A stretch of DNA of 64,000 nucleotides, taken from JAWXCM01 sp034408745. GTDB lineage: Bacteria > Acidobacteriota > Terriglobia > Bryobacterales > Bryobacteraceae. This document shows, one piece after another, positions 8,836 to 17,758 of this stretch. The position numbers and the translations under genes are program-made. The DNA is taken from the NCBI GenBank assembly GCA_034408745.1, contig JAWXCM010000364.1, positions 25,487 to 89,486 of the forward strand, given 5' to 3'. Positions within the stretch are counted from its first letter, which is position 1; each line of letters begins with the position of its first letter. Below the pieces are notes generated by a model. The model saw only the letters and a program-made list of their open reading frames with translations, had not been told where the DNA came from and made no database searches.

Positions 8836-9118
8836 TCCTGGCCTCCCTATTGCGTTTGGGCGTACCTGTTGATCAACGGCACCGGCTGACCTGAAGTGAT
8901 CTTCGCGTCGGCCGCGAAGGTCGCAACTCCATGGATAGCTACGTACTTGCGGAGTATAGCGGAATGAAACACATGCCTGCAACAGTGCCTGGAACAATAG
9001 ATGCATCCAGGGGCCTCAATGTTCCCACAGGTCCACAGATTCCGGGTGTTGTATGGAACTTAACTAGTGCGCGAGCTAAACCACTGCAATCTCAGCGTCT
9101 GATATAGTCCTTAGAAAC

Positions 9119-10582
9119 ATGCACTATCTCGATATCGGGGTGATCGTCCTCTATCTGGTAGGCATTACCTGGTTTGGCTCCCGGTTTAAGAGTACTCAAA
9201 AAACTCTCAAAGACTACTTTCTCGGTGGGCGAACAGCCCCCTGGTGGGCCATCGGATTCTCCATAGTTTCGGCCGAAACGTCGACGCTGACTGTTATCGG
9301 TACTCCGGCCCTCGCGTTCAACGGCAACTTTGGGTTTCTCCAGGTGGTGCTGGGCTATCTGCTCGCCCGAATCGTGATCTCCACGGTTTTCCTGCCTCAC
9401 TACTTCCGGGGCGAAATGTTCACCGCCTACGAGCTCATGGGCCGGCGCTTCGGTCCCCGCCTGCGGAAGCTCACAGCCGGAACTTTCCTCATCCTCCGGG
9501 CGCTGGCCGAGGGTGTTCGCGTCTTTGCCATTTCCATCGTCATTTCAATCATTCTCGGGACGGGCGAAATGGTCTCCATCGCCGTTATCGTCTGCCTGAC
9601 GCTGTTCTATACATTCGAGGGTGGCATGTCGGCGGTAATCTGGACGGACGTCGTACAGATGTTCCTGTATGTCGGCGGCGCCATTGTGAGCCTCTTTGTG
9701 ATCCTGGGGCAGGTGCAGGGCGGCTGGGCGCACGTGATGGACGTTGTGGTGCCGCTCGGGAAACTGCAGGTCTTCGATTTTCGATTTGAGCTCACTTCAG
9801 AGTTCTTTAGTCGGACTTACAGTTTCTGGGGTGGTTTTCTGGGCGGTGCATTCCTCACCACCGCGAGCCATGGGACAGAGCAACTGATGGTTCAGCGCCT
9901 GTTGTCGGCCAAATCTCAGCGCGAAAGCAGTCTGGCGCTATATGCGAGCTGGTTGGTAATTCTGTTCCAGTTCACGCTCTTCCTGTTCATCGGTGCAATC
10001 CTGTTCGTGTATTACCAGGACAACGGTCTGCCGGCTCCGGCCAAGACGGACCGAATATACCCGCAATTTGTCTGGGATTCGCTGCCACCGGGAATTTCGG
10101 GTCTGGTGATTGCGGCGATTCTCGCGGCCGCCATGTCGAATTTGAGCGCGGCTCTGAATTCGCTGGCATCCACGACGATTATGGACTTCTGGCGGCCACT
10201 CACCGGCAGCTCGGCGGAAACGCCGGAGGGTGAAGCGCGGCTGCTGCGGATCGCGAAATTGAGCACCATCGGCTGGGGAGCCTTGCTGTTCGGGATTGGC
10301 CTTGTTGCCCGGAACTGGGGCTCGGTGCTGGAGGCCGGGCTCTCGATCGCTTCGATTCTGTATGGTGCGCTTCTGGGGGTTTTCCTGCTCGGCATGCTGA
10401 CGCGCAGGGTGGGTGAGGTGGGCGCCATGGCGGGCATGATGGCCAGCCTGCTGGTGATGCTGTGGGTTAAAACATCTACGTCGATAGCCTGGACCTGGTA
10501 CGTTCTGATCGGTACGGCAGTGACATTTCTGGTCGGGGTGGCGGTTTCCGCGATACTCCCGGCCGCAAGGAGAACCGAATGA
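9119..10582 (+). CDS. Sodium:solute symporter family (SSS) transporter
   Basis: A 487-residue inner-membrane protein with about 13 predicted hydrophobic helices. LKDYFLGGRTAPWWAIGFSIVSAETSTLTVIG is typical of the SSS family (SLC5-like), with the unwound TM1 and sodium-site region. A later segment GLVIAAILAAAMSNLSAALNSLASTTI matches the conserved TM8 sodium-binding region. The substrate cannot be read from sequence; sugars, amino acids or sialic acids are known for the family. It overlaps the next transporter gene by ATGA, so the pair forms a translationally coupled unit. Confidence 0.88.
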   Translation: MHYLDIGVIVLYLVGITWFGSRFKSTQKTLKDYFLGGRTAPWWAIGFSIVSAETSTLTVIGTPALAFNGNFGFLQVVLGYLLARIVISTVFLPHYFRGEMFTAYELMGRRFGPRLRKLTAGTFLILRALAEGVRVFAISIVISIILGTGEMVSIAVIVCLTLFYTFEGGMSAVIWTDVVQMFLYVGGAIVSLFVILGQVQGGWAHVMDVVVPLGKLQVFDFRFELTSEFFSRTYSFWGGFLGGAFLTTASHGTEQLMVQRLLSAKSQRESSLALYASWLVILFQFTLFLFIGAILFVYYQDNGLPAPAKTDRIYPQFVWDSLPPGISGLVIAAILAAAMSNLSAALNSLASTTIMDFWRPLTGSSAETPEGEARLLRIAKLSTIGWGALLFGIGLVARNWGSVLEAGLSIASILYGALLGVFLLGMLTRRVGEVGAMAGMMASLLVMLWVKTSTSIAWTWYVLIGTAVTFLVGVAVSAILPAARRTE

Positions 10583-11964
10583 GCGTAGTCCAAAAGGTGC
10601 AGCCGGGGCTGAGACGAGATCTGGGACTGTGGGGCGCGGTTGCGATTGTGGTCGGCACAGTCATCGGATCCGGAATCTTTCTCGTTCCCAGGGCCATGGT
10701 GCTGAGCGTCGGAACGCCCCAGACTGTCTTTCTGGTCTGGGTATTCGGCGGGTTTCTCACCTTATTTGGCGCATTGACTTACGCCGAACTTGCGGCGGCA
10801 ATGCCGGAAGCGGGTGGGGAATACGTGTATTTACGCGAGGCATACGGTCCATTCTTTGGATTCCTGTACGGATGGACCCAGACCTGGGTGGCCAAAAGCG
10901 CTTCGATTGCTACTCTGGCTACCGGATTTTTCCTATACCTGAGTAACTTTTATCCTGGTCTTGACCAGGTGGTTTTGCAGATCCCGCTGCCGATTGGACC
11001 ACAGGGGGGACCGCTGGACGTACGAAGCGGTCAGTTTCTGGCGATGGCGGTGATCATGGGGCTCGCCGGTTTGAACTACTTCGGAGTGAAAATCGGCGGC
11101 GGCGTCCAGATCGCGGTCACTGCCATCAAGGTTCTGGCGATTGCGGCGATCGTCGCGCTGGGTCTGTTTGGGCCAGGAACTACGGCCAACTTTCAGAGCT
11201 CGGTTCCGGCGCCCGGGGGCTTCACTGGCTTCTTTGCCGCACTGGTGGCTGCGCTGTGGGCGTATGACGGGTGGAATAACGTCAACATGGTGGCCTCAGA
11301 GATCAAGGACCCGAAGCGCAACCTTCCTCTGGCTCTGATCGGCGGAACGCTGCTGGTGATGGCGATTTACCTCTCCGCCAACCTCGCCTATTTCTATGTC
11401 CTGCCGGCGTCCGGCGTCGCGGCGAGTGACCGGGTTGCCAGCGAAATGATGCGGGTAGTTCTGGGACCAGGCGGGGCCAATGCCGTCAGTATCGCCGCGA
11501 TGATCTCAATCTTTGCGGCTCTGAACGGGTCCATTTTGTCGGGCTCGCGCGTCCCCTATGCGCTGGCGAGGGACGGCTATTTCTTCTCACCTTACGCGAA
11601 CGTCAGCGAGAGATACCGCACACCCGGCGTCTCCATTTTGCTGCTCAGCGCGTGGTCCGCCGTACTGCTTCTAAGTGGGCGGTACGACGATCTGTACACA
11701 CTGGTTATCTTTCCGAGCTGGATTCTCTACGCGATGGCGGCGGCTTCGGTGATTGTTCTGAGGCGGAAACGGCCTGATCTGGAGCGTCCTTACAAGACGC
11801 TCGGCTATCCTCTGGTGCCCATATTGTTTGTGTGCGTCGCGGTGGTTCTGATCATCTCGACCTTAGTCAACAAGCCTCGCGAGAGCCTTTTGGGGCTTTT
11901 GATCATAGCCGCCGGCATTCCGTTTTACCGGCATTGGCATCAAAAGATCACGCGCGCGGCCTGA
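10579..11964 (+). CDS. APC-superfamily amino acid permease
   Basis: A 461-residue protein with about 12 membrane helices. GAVAIVVGTVIGSGIFLVPRAM is the conserved TM1 motif of amino acid/polyamine/organocation permeases, where the GSGIF break binds the substrate's alpha-amino and carboxyl groups. Other family features are LTYAELAAAMPEAGGEYVYL in TM2-3 and LWAYDGWNNVNMVASEIKDP in TM6. It resembles the LAT-like/YhdG group. The ATG at 10579 overlaps the upstream symporter stop, suggesting uptake of related substrates or co-regulation. Confidence 0.88.
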   Translation: MSVVQKVQPGLRRDLGLWGAVAIVVGTVIGSGIFLVPRAMVLSVGTPQTVFLVWVFGGFLTLFGALTYAELAAAMPEAGGEYVYLREAYGPFFGFLYGWTQTWVAKSASIATLATGFFLYLSNFYPGLDQVVLQIPLPIGPQGGPLDVRSGQFLAMAVIMGLAGLNYFGVKIGGGVQIAVTAIKVLAIAAIVALGLFGPGTTANFQSSVPAPGGFTGFFAALVAALWAYDGWNNVNMVASEIKDPKRNLPLALIGGTLLVMAIYLSANLAYFYVLPASGVAASDRVASEMMRVVLGPGGANAVSIAAMISIFAALNGSILSGSRVPYALARDGYFFSPYANVSERYRTPGVSILLLSAWSAVLLLSGRYDDLYTLVIFPSWILYAMAAASVIVLRRKRPDLERPYKTLGYPLVPILFVCVAVVLIISTLVNKPRESLLGLLIIAAGIPFYRHWHQKITRAA

Positions 11965-12006
11965 ATCCGCCCTTTTCAAACCCGAAACTCTGCCTTAATG
12001 TAAACT

Positions 12007-12026
12007 TTGTTCCGTTTTCCGAACAA
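12007..12026. promoter_or_regulatory. Operator-like inverted repeat, copy 1
   Basis: A 20-base dyad with perfect half-sites TTGTTC and GAACAA separated by 8 bases (CGTTTTCC). Its arrangement matches the dyad at 12092-12111. Both lie in the short intergenic region ahead of the AT-hook-like gene. A dimeric regulator binding site is the likely meaning; the regulator is unknown. Confidence 0.5.
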
Positions 12027-12091
12027 GGGTCTTGAAAAATAGACGCGGATGCGATACAAACTCAGTGTAGGTTAGCCCTGTCCACGATGTT

Positions 12092-12111
12092 CTGTTCTGT
12101 TTTTGGAACAG
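12092..12111. promoter_or_regulatory. Operator-like inverted repeat, copy 2
   Basis: A 20-base dyad with perfect half-sites CTGTTC and GAACAG around an 8-base T-rich spacer (TGTTTTTG). It has the same half-site core (TGTTC/GAACA) and the same spacer length as the copy centred 85 bases upstream. It lies 51 bases before the ATG at 12163, where a repressor or activator of that gene could bind. Confidence 0.5.
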
Positions 12112-12162
12112 GATGGCCCGGGGTGATGGTACAAATTAACTCTCGGGAGTGAAAATTCAGAG

Positions 12163-12366
12163 ATGGATGTAACCAAAATGCTCGGCGAACTCAAGCAGGA
12201 GCGAGAGGCTCTTGAAGAGGCGATCATGATTTTGGAGCGGTTGGCGCGCGGACGTGGAAAACGTCGCGGCCGTCCCCCGGCATGGATGACTTCGATCACC
12301 AAGACAGCCAAAAAGGCTGGCCGCCCGGGGCGTCGTTCACAGAAAGAAGACAAAGCTTCCGCGTAG
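12163..12366 (+). CDS. Small basic protein with AT-hook-like motifs
   Basis: A 67-residue protein. Residues 1-30 look like an amphipathic helix or short coiled coil (MLGELKQEREALEEAIMILERL). They are followed by GRGKRRGRPP and KKAGRPGRR, which resemble AT-hook GRP cores that insert into the minor groove. A DNA-binding, possibly nucleoid-associated or regulatory role is inferred. CGGGAG lies upstream of the ATG. Two matching inverted repeats precede it and a hairpin terminator follows, so it is probably a separately regulated single-gene unit. Confidence 0.65.
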   Translation: MDVTKMLGELKQEREALEEAIMILERLARGRGKRRGRPPAWMTSITKTAKKAGRPGRRSQKEDKASA

Positions 12367-12378
12367 TAAGCTGCGTTT

Positions 12379-12412
12379 AACGGGGCAGAAGTTGTCGGAT
12401 TTCTGCCCGTTT
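12379..12412 (+). terminator. Rho-independent-type terminator
   Basis: A hairpin with arms AACGGGGCAGAA and TTCTGCCCGTTT, one bulged G, and a short T tract, 12 bases after the AT-hook-like gene. The arms are nearly symmetric, so it could also serve the convergent gene that ends at 12433. Confidence 0.6.
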
Positions 12413-12432
12413 CTGGTGTGGCTCAGTCGGAA

Positions 12433-14751
12433 TTAGTACAGCAGGAAGGCCTGGCGACGCACGTGAAAAGCCTCGGTATCAGCCTCGAACAGGCGCACTA
12501 CCGTGGACGAGTCGGAGCCTTTCGAAATTGCTGACAGCACTTTTGTGCTTCCAGTGAGCTTTTCATTCACGCCCCACGTCATTTTCGCCGGAAACAGCTT
12601 CTCAAGGCCGACTGCCAGTTCGATACCGAAACGGACACTTCGAAATGTATTCCGGTCTGTGATGACAAAGCGTATGCCTTCAATCGTCTTGCCCATAAAG
12701 TTGGAAGCGGTGGGCCGAATCACGGTCGGGTACACACGGATGCCCGGGATGGCGCGACCGTTCAGATATGCCGCCAGTTTCTGTCCCTGAATCCAGTCGG
12801 CGCCGATCTGCTCGAATGGAGCATCTGTTCCGCGACCCACCGAGTACACCTTTGTATACTCGAACATCCCGATGCCCGGATACAGCAGCGCCGCGTTCAG
12901 GCTCCGCATGTTAGGCGACGGATCCACCCACTTCTGGCCGACCGAGTCGAACCAGTCGTTCCGATCCCAACCTTGCATCTTCACGACTGTCAGCCGGGCC
13001 TTTGGCTGCGCGGACGCGTTCGTCATGGTGGCCAGTTCCCCCATCGTCATGCCGTGGCGCAGCGGAATGTCCATGCAGCCGACAAAGGACTGGAGAGTGG
13101 GCTCCAGCAGTGGACCCTCCACCGTAACGCCGTTGATCGGATTTGGCCGATCAAGCAACATGAACTCGATATTCTGCTTCGCCGCTTCCTCCAGGGCGTT
13201 TTTCATCGTGCACATGTAGGTGTAAAAGCGGGTGCCGATGTCCTGAATGTCGAACACCAAAACGTCGATTCCCGCCAGCATTTTCTGGTCGGGGCGGCGA
13301 TTTTTGCCTTCGTACAGACTCCAGACCGGCAGACCACTGGCGGCATCCTTCTCATGGCCAACGTCTTCCTTGTCTTCCCTTCCGGCAATTCCGTGCTCAG
13401 GAGAATACAAAGCGCGCAGATTCACTCCGCCAGCGAGCATCGCGTCGATGTTGCGCTTCCCGTCCAGAGTCAGGCCCGTGTGATTCGTAATCAGGCCCAC
13501 CCGCTTGCCCTGCAGAGCACTGTAGTTACCCTCGGCGAGAACGTCGATGCCGTTCTTTACGGTCACCTGACGTGACGGCGTTTCAGCGGGAACACTCGGC
13601 ACACTTCGGCGCGGCGCCGCACCGGCAGTCCGGGTGATGTCCAGCCCGGCGGCGGCTGCACTGGCGACCCGTCCCCGGATGGACGTAACCGGCAGGCGCA
13701 GTTTCGGATGCACGCTGTTCGACAACATAATCACAAAGGAATTTGAGGCCGGATCGACCCAGATGGACGTGCCTGTGAACCCGGTGTGACCGTAGGAGCC
13801 AACCGGGAACAGATCGCCGCGATTGCCTGAGAAGCGGGAATCGATATCCCACCCGAGTCCCCGAACGTCGGGTTTCCCGGCCGGGCTCGCAGGGCTGGTG
13901 AACATTTCGACGGTCAGCGGGCTGAATATCCGAACGCCGTCGAGTTCGCCGCCACGCAGCATCATTCGTGCGAACCGCGCCAGATCGGCCGCCGTCGAGA
14001 ACAGCCCGGCGTGACCGGCGATGCCTCCCATAAAGCGAGACGTCGGGTCATGAACTAAGCCTCGCAGCACCTGGCCTTTCCACACTTCGGTGGGAGCAAT
14101 TCGGCCGCGCAGCGAAGCGGGCGGCGTGAACATGGTGTCCTTCATGCCCAGCGGCTCGAAAACTTCTTCCCGGACAAAATCCGGGAGTGATTTCCCGCTC
14201 ACCTGCCGCACAATTTCCCCGAGCAGTATGAAGTTGATGTCGCTGTAGGTGAAGCGAGTCTCCGGCGCCGCTCCCGGACGGTCCGCCAGCACTTTCGCGA
14301 TTCCCGTTTCATAACCGGACCACTCAGGCTCGAGATCCAGGTCGGGCCGCATCCCCGAGTAATGTGTAAGCAGATTTCTAACCGTTATGTCGCTGATTCC
14401 GCCCTGAAAAGCGGGCAAATAGGTGGTGACTTTTTCGTTCATCCGCACCTTGCCCTGTTCCACCAGCCGCATCATGGCGGAGGTGGTGGCGACAACCTTG
14501 GTGAGCGAGGCCACGTCAAACACCGTATTAGCCGTCATTGCCTCACGAGCCGGTACGGTGGCCCGGTTACCGTACACTTTCTGATACACAATCTCGTCTT
14601 TGTGACCCACCAGCACTACGGCCCCGGGCAGGCGGTCCGTGCGGATAGCCTCATTGATGACGCCGTCAATAGCGGGACCTCCGCGAAATGGTGCGGCGGT
14701 GGCTGTCAGCAGCGACAGGAGAACAGGAAGTGCGGCGGAATATCGGGTCAT
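12433..14751 (-). CDS. Serine beta-lactamase-like hydrolase fused to NamZ-type (DUF1343) exo-N-acetylmuramidase
   Basis: A 772-residue exported protein. After a signal peptide (ALPVLLSLLTATAAP), residues about 25-380 form a class C beta-lactamase-like serine hydrolase. Its motifs are SLTK (nucleophile Ser-x-x-Lys), YSDIN (Tyr-x-Asn type) and HTGFTG (Lys/His-Thr-Gly type). Residues about 410-772 match DUF1343: GLITNHTGLTLDGKRNID, LYSPEHGIAG, FDIQDIGTRFYTY and DRPNPI. DUF1343 contains NamZ (GH171), which removes MurNAc from peptidoglycan ends. The two activities together suggest cell-wall turnover or recycling in the periplasm. The ATG at 14751 overlaps the TGA of the pterin dehydratase gene. 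Confidence 0.85.
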   Translation of the reverse strand: MTRYSAALPVLLSLLTATAAPFRGGPAIDGVINEAIRTDRLPGAVVLVGHKDEIVYQKVYGNRATVPAREAMTANTVFDVASLTKVVATTSAMMRLVEQGKVRMNEKVTTYLPAFQGGISDITVRNLLTHYSGMRPDLDLEPEWSGYETGIAKVLADRPGAAPETRFTYSDINFILLGEIVRQVSGKSLPDFVREEVFEPLGMKDTMFTPPASLRGRIAPTEVWKGQVLRGLVHDPTSRFMGGIAGHAGLFSTAADLARFARMMLRGGELDGVRIFSPLTVEMFTSPASPAGKPDVRGLGWDIDSRFSGNRGDLFPVGSYGHTGFTGTSIWVDPASNSFVIMLSNSVHPKLRLPVTSIRGRVASAAAAGLDITRTAGAAPRRSVPSVPAETPSRQVTVKNGIDVLAEGNYSALQGKRVGLITNHTGLTLDGKRNIDAMLAGGVNLRALYSPEHGIAGREDKEDVGHEKDAASGLPVWSLYEGKNRRPDQKMLAGIDVLVFDIQDIGTRFYTYMCTMKNALEEAAKQNIEFMLLDRPNPINGVTVEGPLLEPTLQSFVGCMDIPLRHGMTMGELATMTNASAQPKARLTVVKMQGWDRNDWFDSVGQKWVDPSPNMRSLNAALLYPGIGMFEYTKVYSVGRGTDAPFEQIGADWIQGQKLAAYLNGRAIPGIRVYPTVIRPTASNFMGKTIEGIRFVITDRNTFRSVRFGIELAVGLEKLFPAKMTWGVNEKLTGSTKVLSAISKGSDSSTVVRLFEADTEAFHVRRQAFLLY

Positions 14752-15044
14752 AGGAGCTTCTGAGCCAGGGCTTCCAGTTGACTCGCGAGTTTGGTGTCCA
14801 TGGGAGTGATGCCGCCTGAAGTGTGCGTCCAGAGGTCGATCCGCACAGTCGAGTACACGTTGAACCACTCAGGATGATGATCGAGCTTTTCAATCATTGT
14901 GGCAGCGCCGGCCATAAAGGCAAACGCGTAAGCGAAATCGACGAACTTGTATTCGCGGTGGAGCTTGCCGGCTTCTACTGACCAGTCGGGCAAACTGGCA
15001 AGAGCGTCGGCGAGCGCCTGTTCACTGTATTTTTCGTGGCTCAT
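14748..15044 (-). CDS. Pterin-4-alpha-carbinolamine dehydratase
   Basis: A 98-residue protein of the PCD/DCoH family, which dehydrates 4a-hydroxytetrahydropterin. The signature region reads FVDFAYAFAFMAGAATMIEKLDHHPEWFNVY, with the conserved HHPEW histidines, followed by RIDLWTHTSGGIT. Its length is typical. The ATG at 15044 was chosen from the family N-terminus; the upstream 15 codons lack support. It overlaps the NamZ-fusion start by 4 bases, so the two genes are coupled although no functional link is known. Confidence 0.9.
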   Translation of the reverse strand: MSHEKYSEQALADALASLPDWSVEAGKLHREYKFVDFAYAFAFMAGAATMIEKLDHHPEWFNVYSTVRIDLWTHTSGGITPMDTKLASQLEALAQKLL

Positions 15045-15113
15045 GATGGTGCTACATACTACTGTCGCGCGCCAGGCCGCGAGCCGCAACCAGTCCCCCG
15101 TATGATGGGAAGC

Positions 15114-16328
15114 ATGTCACAGCCGCTTCCGCGCCTGCGGATGAACCTGGACTTCATGCCTTCACCCATGGAGGACAGACCTGGACTGCTAATCCGGGAT
15201 TCTTATGGCTACTCGGATGCCGTGCTGATAGTGCCCCCGCCGCTGGTGGCGTGCCTCGAGTTCTTCGACGGCCAGCACACAGACCTCGATCTCAAAGAGA
15301 TGCTCGTCCGACTGACAGGGGAGCTCGATGTAGCCCCGATTCTGGACGGTCTGAGTGAGGCGCTCGGTGCCGCCGGCTTCCTGCACGATGAAACCTACGA
15401 AGCGCTCCGCGAGCATGCGGAGCGCGATTTTGCCGAGGCCGCGCTTCGGGAAGCGAGTCACGCCGGCAGCGCTTATCCCGACGACCCGGCAACGCTGCGC
15501 GAGACTCTGTCGGAATACATGAAGGGGCCGGAGTCGGAGGCCGAGGGCTCGGATTTGATCGCGATTGTGGCGCCGCACGTGAGCCCGTTTGGTGGATGGG
15601 AGTCGTACCGCGAGGCCTACTCCGCGCTCGGGGAGGCGCACCGGGACCGGGTGTTTGTGATTCTCGGCACTTCACATTACGGCGAACCGGACTGCTACGG
15701 TTTGACCCGCAAACCCTACGTCACGCCCTACGGCACCGTACGGCCCGAGCTGGACTTGATCAACGAGCTCGCCGTGGAGCGTGCGGTGAAGATGGAAGAC
15801 TACTGCCACGCCATTGAGCATTCCATCGAGTTCCAGATTCTGTTTCTGCAGCACCTCTACGGTCCCGATGTGCGGGTTCTGCCAATCCTTGTCGGCAGCT
15901 ACGCGCGCAGCATTCACTCAGGCGGATTGCCGGAGGAGAACGAGGGTGTCGCTCGGTTCCTGGGCAAGCTCGGCGAGATTGGGGCAAGGGAAGGGAACAA
16001 GCTGCTTTGGGTGCTGGGCATCGACATGGCGCACATGGGCGCGCGCTATGGCGACGAGTTTGAAGCGCAGGCGAAACTCGGCCGGATGAACTACGTGGAG
16101 GAGCGGGACAAGGCTCGGATCGATCGTGTCAATGCGGCCGACGCGCGCGGCTTCTGGGATCTGGTGCAGGAGAATCGCGACGATCTGAAGTGGTGCGGCT
16201 CGTCACCGCTGTATACCTTTCTGAGGGCGATGCCCAATGCCCGCGGCTCACTGCGCCGCTATGATCAGTGGAACATTGATGACCGGAGCGTGGTCTCCTT
16301 CGGCGCGATGTCGTTCCGGCCGGCCTGA
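15114..16328 (+). CDS. AmmeMemoRadiSam system protein B (MEMO family)
   Basis: A 404-residue protein. Residues about 140-400 match the MEMO/AmmeMemoRadiSam-B family, related to class III dioxygenases: HAGSAYPDDPATLRETL, IVAPHVSPFGGWESYREAY, VILGTSHYGE, the DYCHAIEHSIEFQILFLQ block, and GIDMAHMGARYGD. Conserved histidines resemble metal ligands of that fold, but the reaction is not established. An N-terminal domain of about 130 residues precedes it. The ATG at 15114 is preferred because GGGAAG lies just upstream; 15102 and 15105 are alternatives. The system's A and radical SAM partners are not in this window. Confidence 0.85.
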   Translation: MSQPLPRLRMNLDFMPSPMEDRPGLLIRDSYGYSDAVLIVPPPLVACLEFFDGQHTDLDLKEMLVRLTGELDVAPILDGLSEALGAAGFLHDETYEALREHAERDFAEAALREASHAGSAYPDDPATLRETLSEYMKGPESEAEGSDLIAIVAPHVSPFGGWESYREAYSALGEAHRDRVFVILGTSHYGEPDCYGLTRKPYVTPYGTVRPELDLINELAVERAVKMEDYCHAIEHSIEFQILFLQHLYGPDVRVLPILVGSYARSIHSGGLPEENEGVARFLGKLGEIGAREGNKLLWVLGIDMAHMGARYGDEFEAQAKLGRMNYVEERDKARIDRVNAADARGFWDLVQENRDDLKWCGSSPLYTFLRAMPNARGSLRRYDQWNIDDRSVVSFGAMSFRPA

Positions 16329-16342
16329 CAGGAGTCCCTGCC

Positions 16343-17425
16343 ATGCACATCGGACTCGGACTGTACCGGCACATGCTGACGCCCGACTACTTCGCCTTTG
16401 CGAGGCAGGCGGGATGCACGCACGTTGTGATACATCTGGTCGACTATTTCAACAAGGAGTCGGGGAATCCTCGCGACAACCAGCCCACAGGTGGTCGCAA
16501 CGAGCCTTGGGGCTATGCGGGGGATCCGTCGCAGCTGTGGACGGTGGACGAGTTGAACAGGGTTCGCCGACAGATTGAGGACGCCGGGCTCACACTGGCG
16601 GCGATCGAGAATCTCGACCCGGCGCACTGGCACGATGTGCTGCTGGACGGCCCACTACGGCCTCGTCATATCGAGAACGTTAAGACGATCGTTCGGAACA
16701 TGGGCGAGGCTGGAATCCCGGTGCTCGGATACAACTTCAGCATCGCGGGTGTCGCGGGCCGCGTGTCCGGGCCTTACGGGCGCGGAGGCGCGATCACGGT
16801 CGGCATGGACGGTCCGGTGGATGACCCGTTGCCGAATGGCGTCGTGTGGAACATGATCTGTGATCCGGAGGCGGCTGAGGGGACGGTTCCTGTAGCTACT
16901 CACGATCAGCTCTGGGACCGGCTGCGCCGGTTTTTAGATGACGTCCTGCCAGTAGCTGAAGCGGCTGGTGTTCGACTCGCCGCGCATCCCGACGATCCTC
17001 CGCTGCCGTTCGTGCGGCAGCAGCCACGGCTGGTGTATCAGCCCTCAATGTATCAGCGCCTCATTGACCTTGCACCGAGCCCGTCGAATGGTCTGGAGTT
17101 ATGTGTCGGCACAATGGCCGAGATGACGGAGGGCGGGCTTTACGAGGCGATTGATTCGTACAGCGGGCAAGGCCGAATCGCCTACGTACACCTTCGGAAT
17201 GTCACAGGCAAGGTGCCGACTTATCGAGAGACTTTCATTGATGAGGGCGATGTCGACATGTTGCGGATACTGGAAATCCTGCACCGCAATCAGTTCGACG
17301 GCGTGGTGATTCCGGACCACGCACCGCAAATGACGTGCTCGGCTCCATGGCACGCGGGCATGGCACATACGCTCGGATTCATCGCTGCGGCCCTGGCAGG
17401 ATTGCGGAAGGCGAAGCCAGCTTGA
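16343..17425 (+). CDS. uxuA: Mannonate dehydratase (UxuA-like)
   Basis: A 360-residue TIM-barrel protein of the mannonate dehydratase family, which converts D-mannonate to 2-keto-3-deoxygluconate in hexuronate catabolism. Supporting segments are the MHIGLGLYRHML start, IPVLGYNFSIAGVAGR, RLAAHPDDPPLP, GLELCVGTMAEM, IAYVHLRNVTGK and VVIPDHAPQM, with His, Cys and Asp metal-ligand candidates. CAGGAG lies upstream of the ATG. The 15-base gap to the MEMO gene suggests one transcript. No other hexuronate genes lie nearby, so the substrate remains inferred. Confidence 0.82.
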   Translation: MHIGLGLYRHMLTPDYFAFARQAGCTHVVIHLVDYFNKESGNPRDNQPTGGRNEPWGYAGDPSQLWTVDELNRVRRQIEDAGLTLAAIENLDPAHWHDVLLDGPLRPRHIENVKTIVRNMGEAGIPVLGYNFSIAGVAGRVSGPYGRGGAITVGMDGPVDDPLPNGVVWNMICDPEAAEGTVPVATHDQLWDRLRRFLDDVLPVAEAAGVRLAAHPDDPPLPFVRQQPRLVYQPSMYQRLIDLAPSPSNGLELCVGTMAEMTEGGLYEAIDSYSGQGRIAYVHLRNVTGKVPTYRETFIDEGDVDMLRILEILHRNQFDGVVIPDHAPQMTCSAPWHAGMAHTLGFIAAALAGLRKAKPA

Positions 17426-17440
17426 AATTGTGAAAAGGGA

Positions 17441-17516
<76 letters not shown>

Positions 17517-17558
17517 GGGGTGGACGGGAATGAGGGTTGTCGAGACTAGTTTAGCAGC

Positions 17559-17714
17559 CTAAATGCGGCCGCCTCTTTTGTTCTTGACGCGCGACTGGTG
17601 GGTCTTGCGGCTGTTACGCTTCGGCTTCTTGAAAAGAAAAGTGCCGCTGCCGATGTACACGGCCTTGTAAAGGTCGGCGGGCTGCGGTTTTTGAGTGGTT
17701 TCCTGTGCGCTCAT
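17559..17714 (-). CDS. Small basic protein, 51 residues
   Basis: A short open frame, ATG at 17714 to TAG at 17561-17559. The protein has a Gln/Pro-rich start (MSAQETTQKPQPADLYK), a hydrophobic middle VYIGSGTFLF, and a strongly basic tail KKPKRNSRKTHQSRVKNKR ending GGRI. Composition resembles small ribosome-associated or nucleic-acid-binding proteins, but no family was recognised. It ends 42 bases before the tRNA-Lys gene in the same direction. Confidence 0.5.
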   Translation of the reverse strand: MSAQETTQKPQPADLYKAVYIGSGTFLFKKPKRNSRKTHQSRVKNKRGGRI

Positions 17715-17758
17715 GGCTCGAAACTACCATTCTAGCGCAGACGCGGCCATTCCGCCAC

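Noticed and set aside
10012..10593. Leftward 193-codon frame opposite the SSS transporter
   Set aside because: Shadow of a clear membrane-protein gene; no start context and no recognisable motifs.
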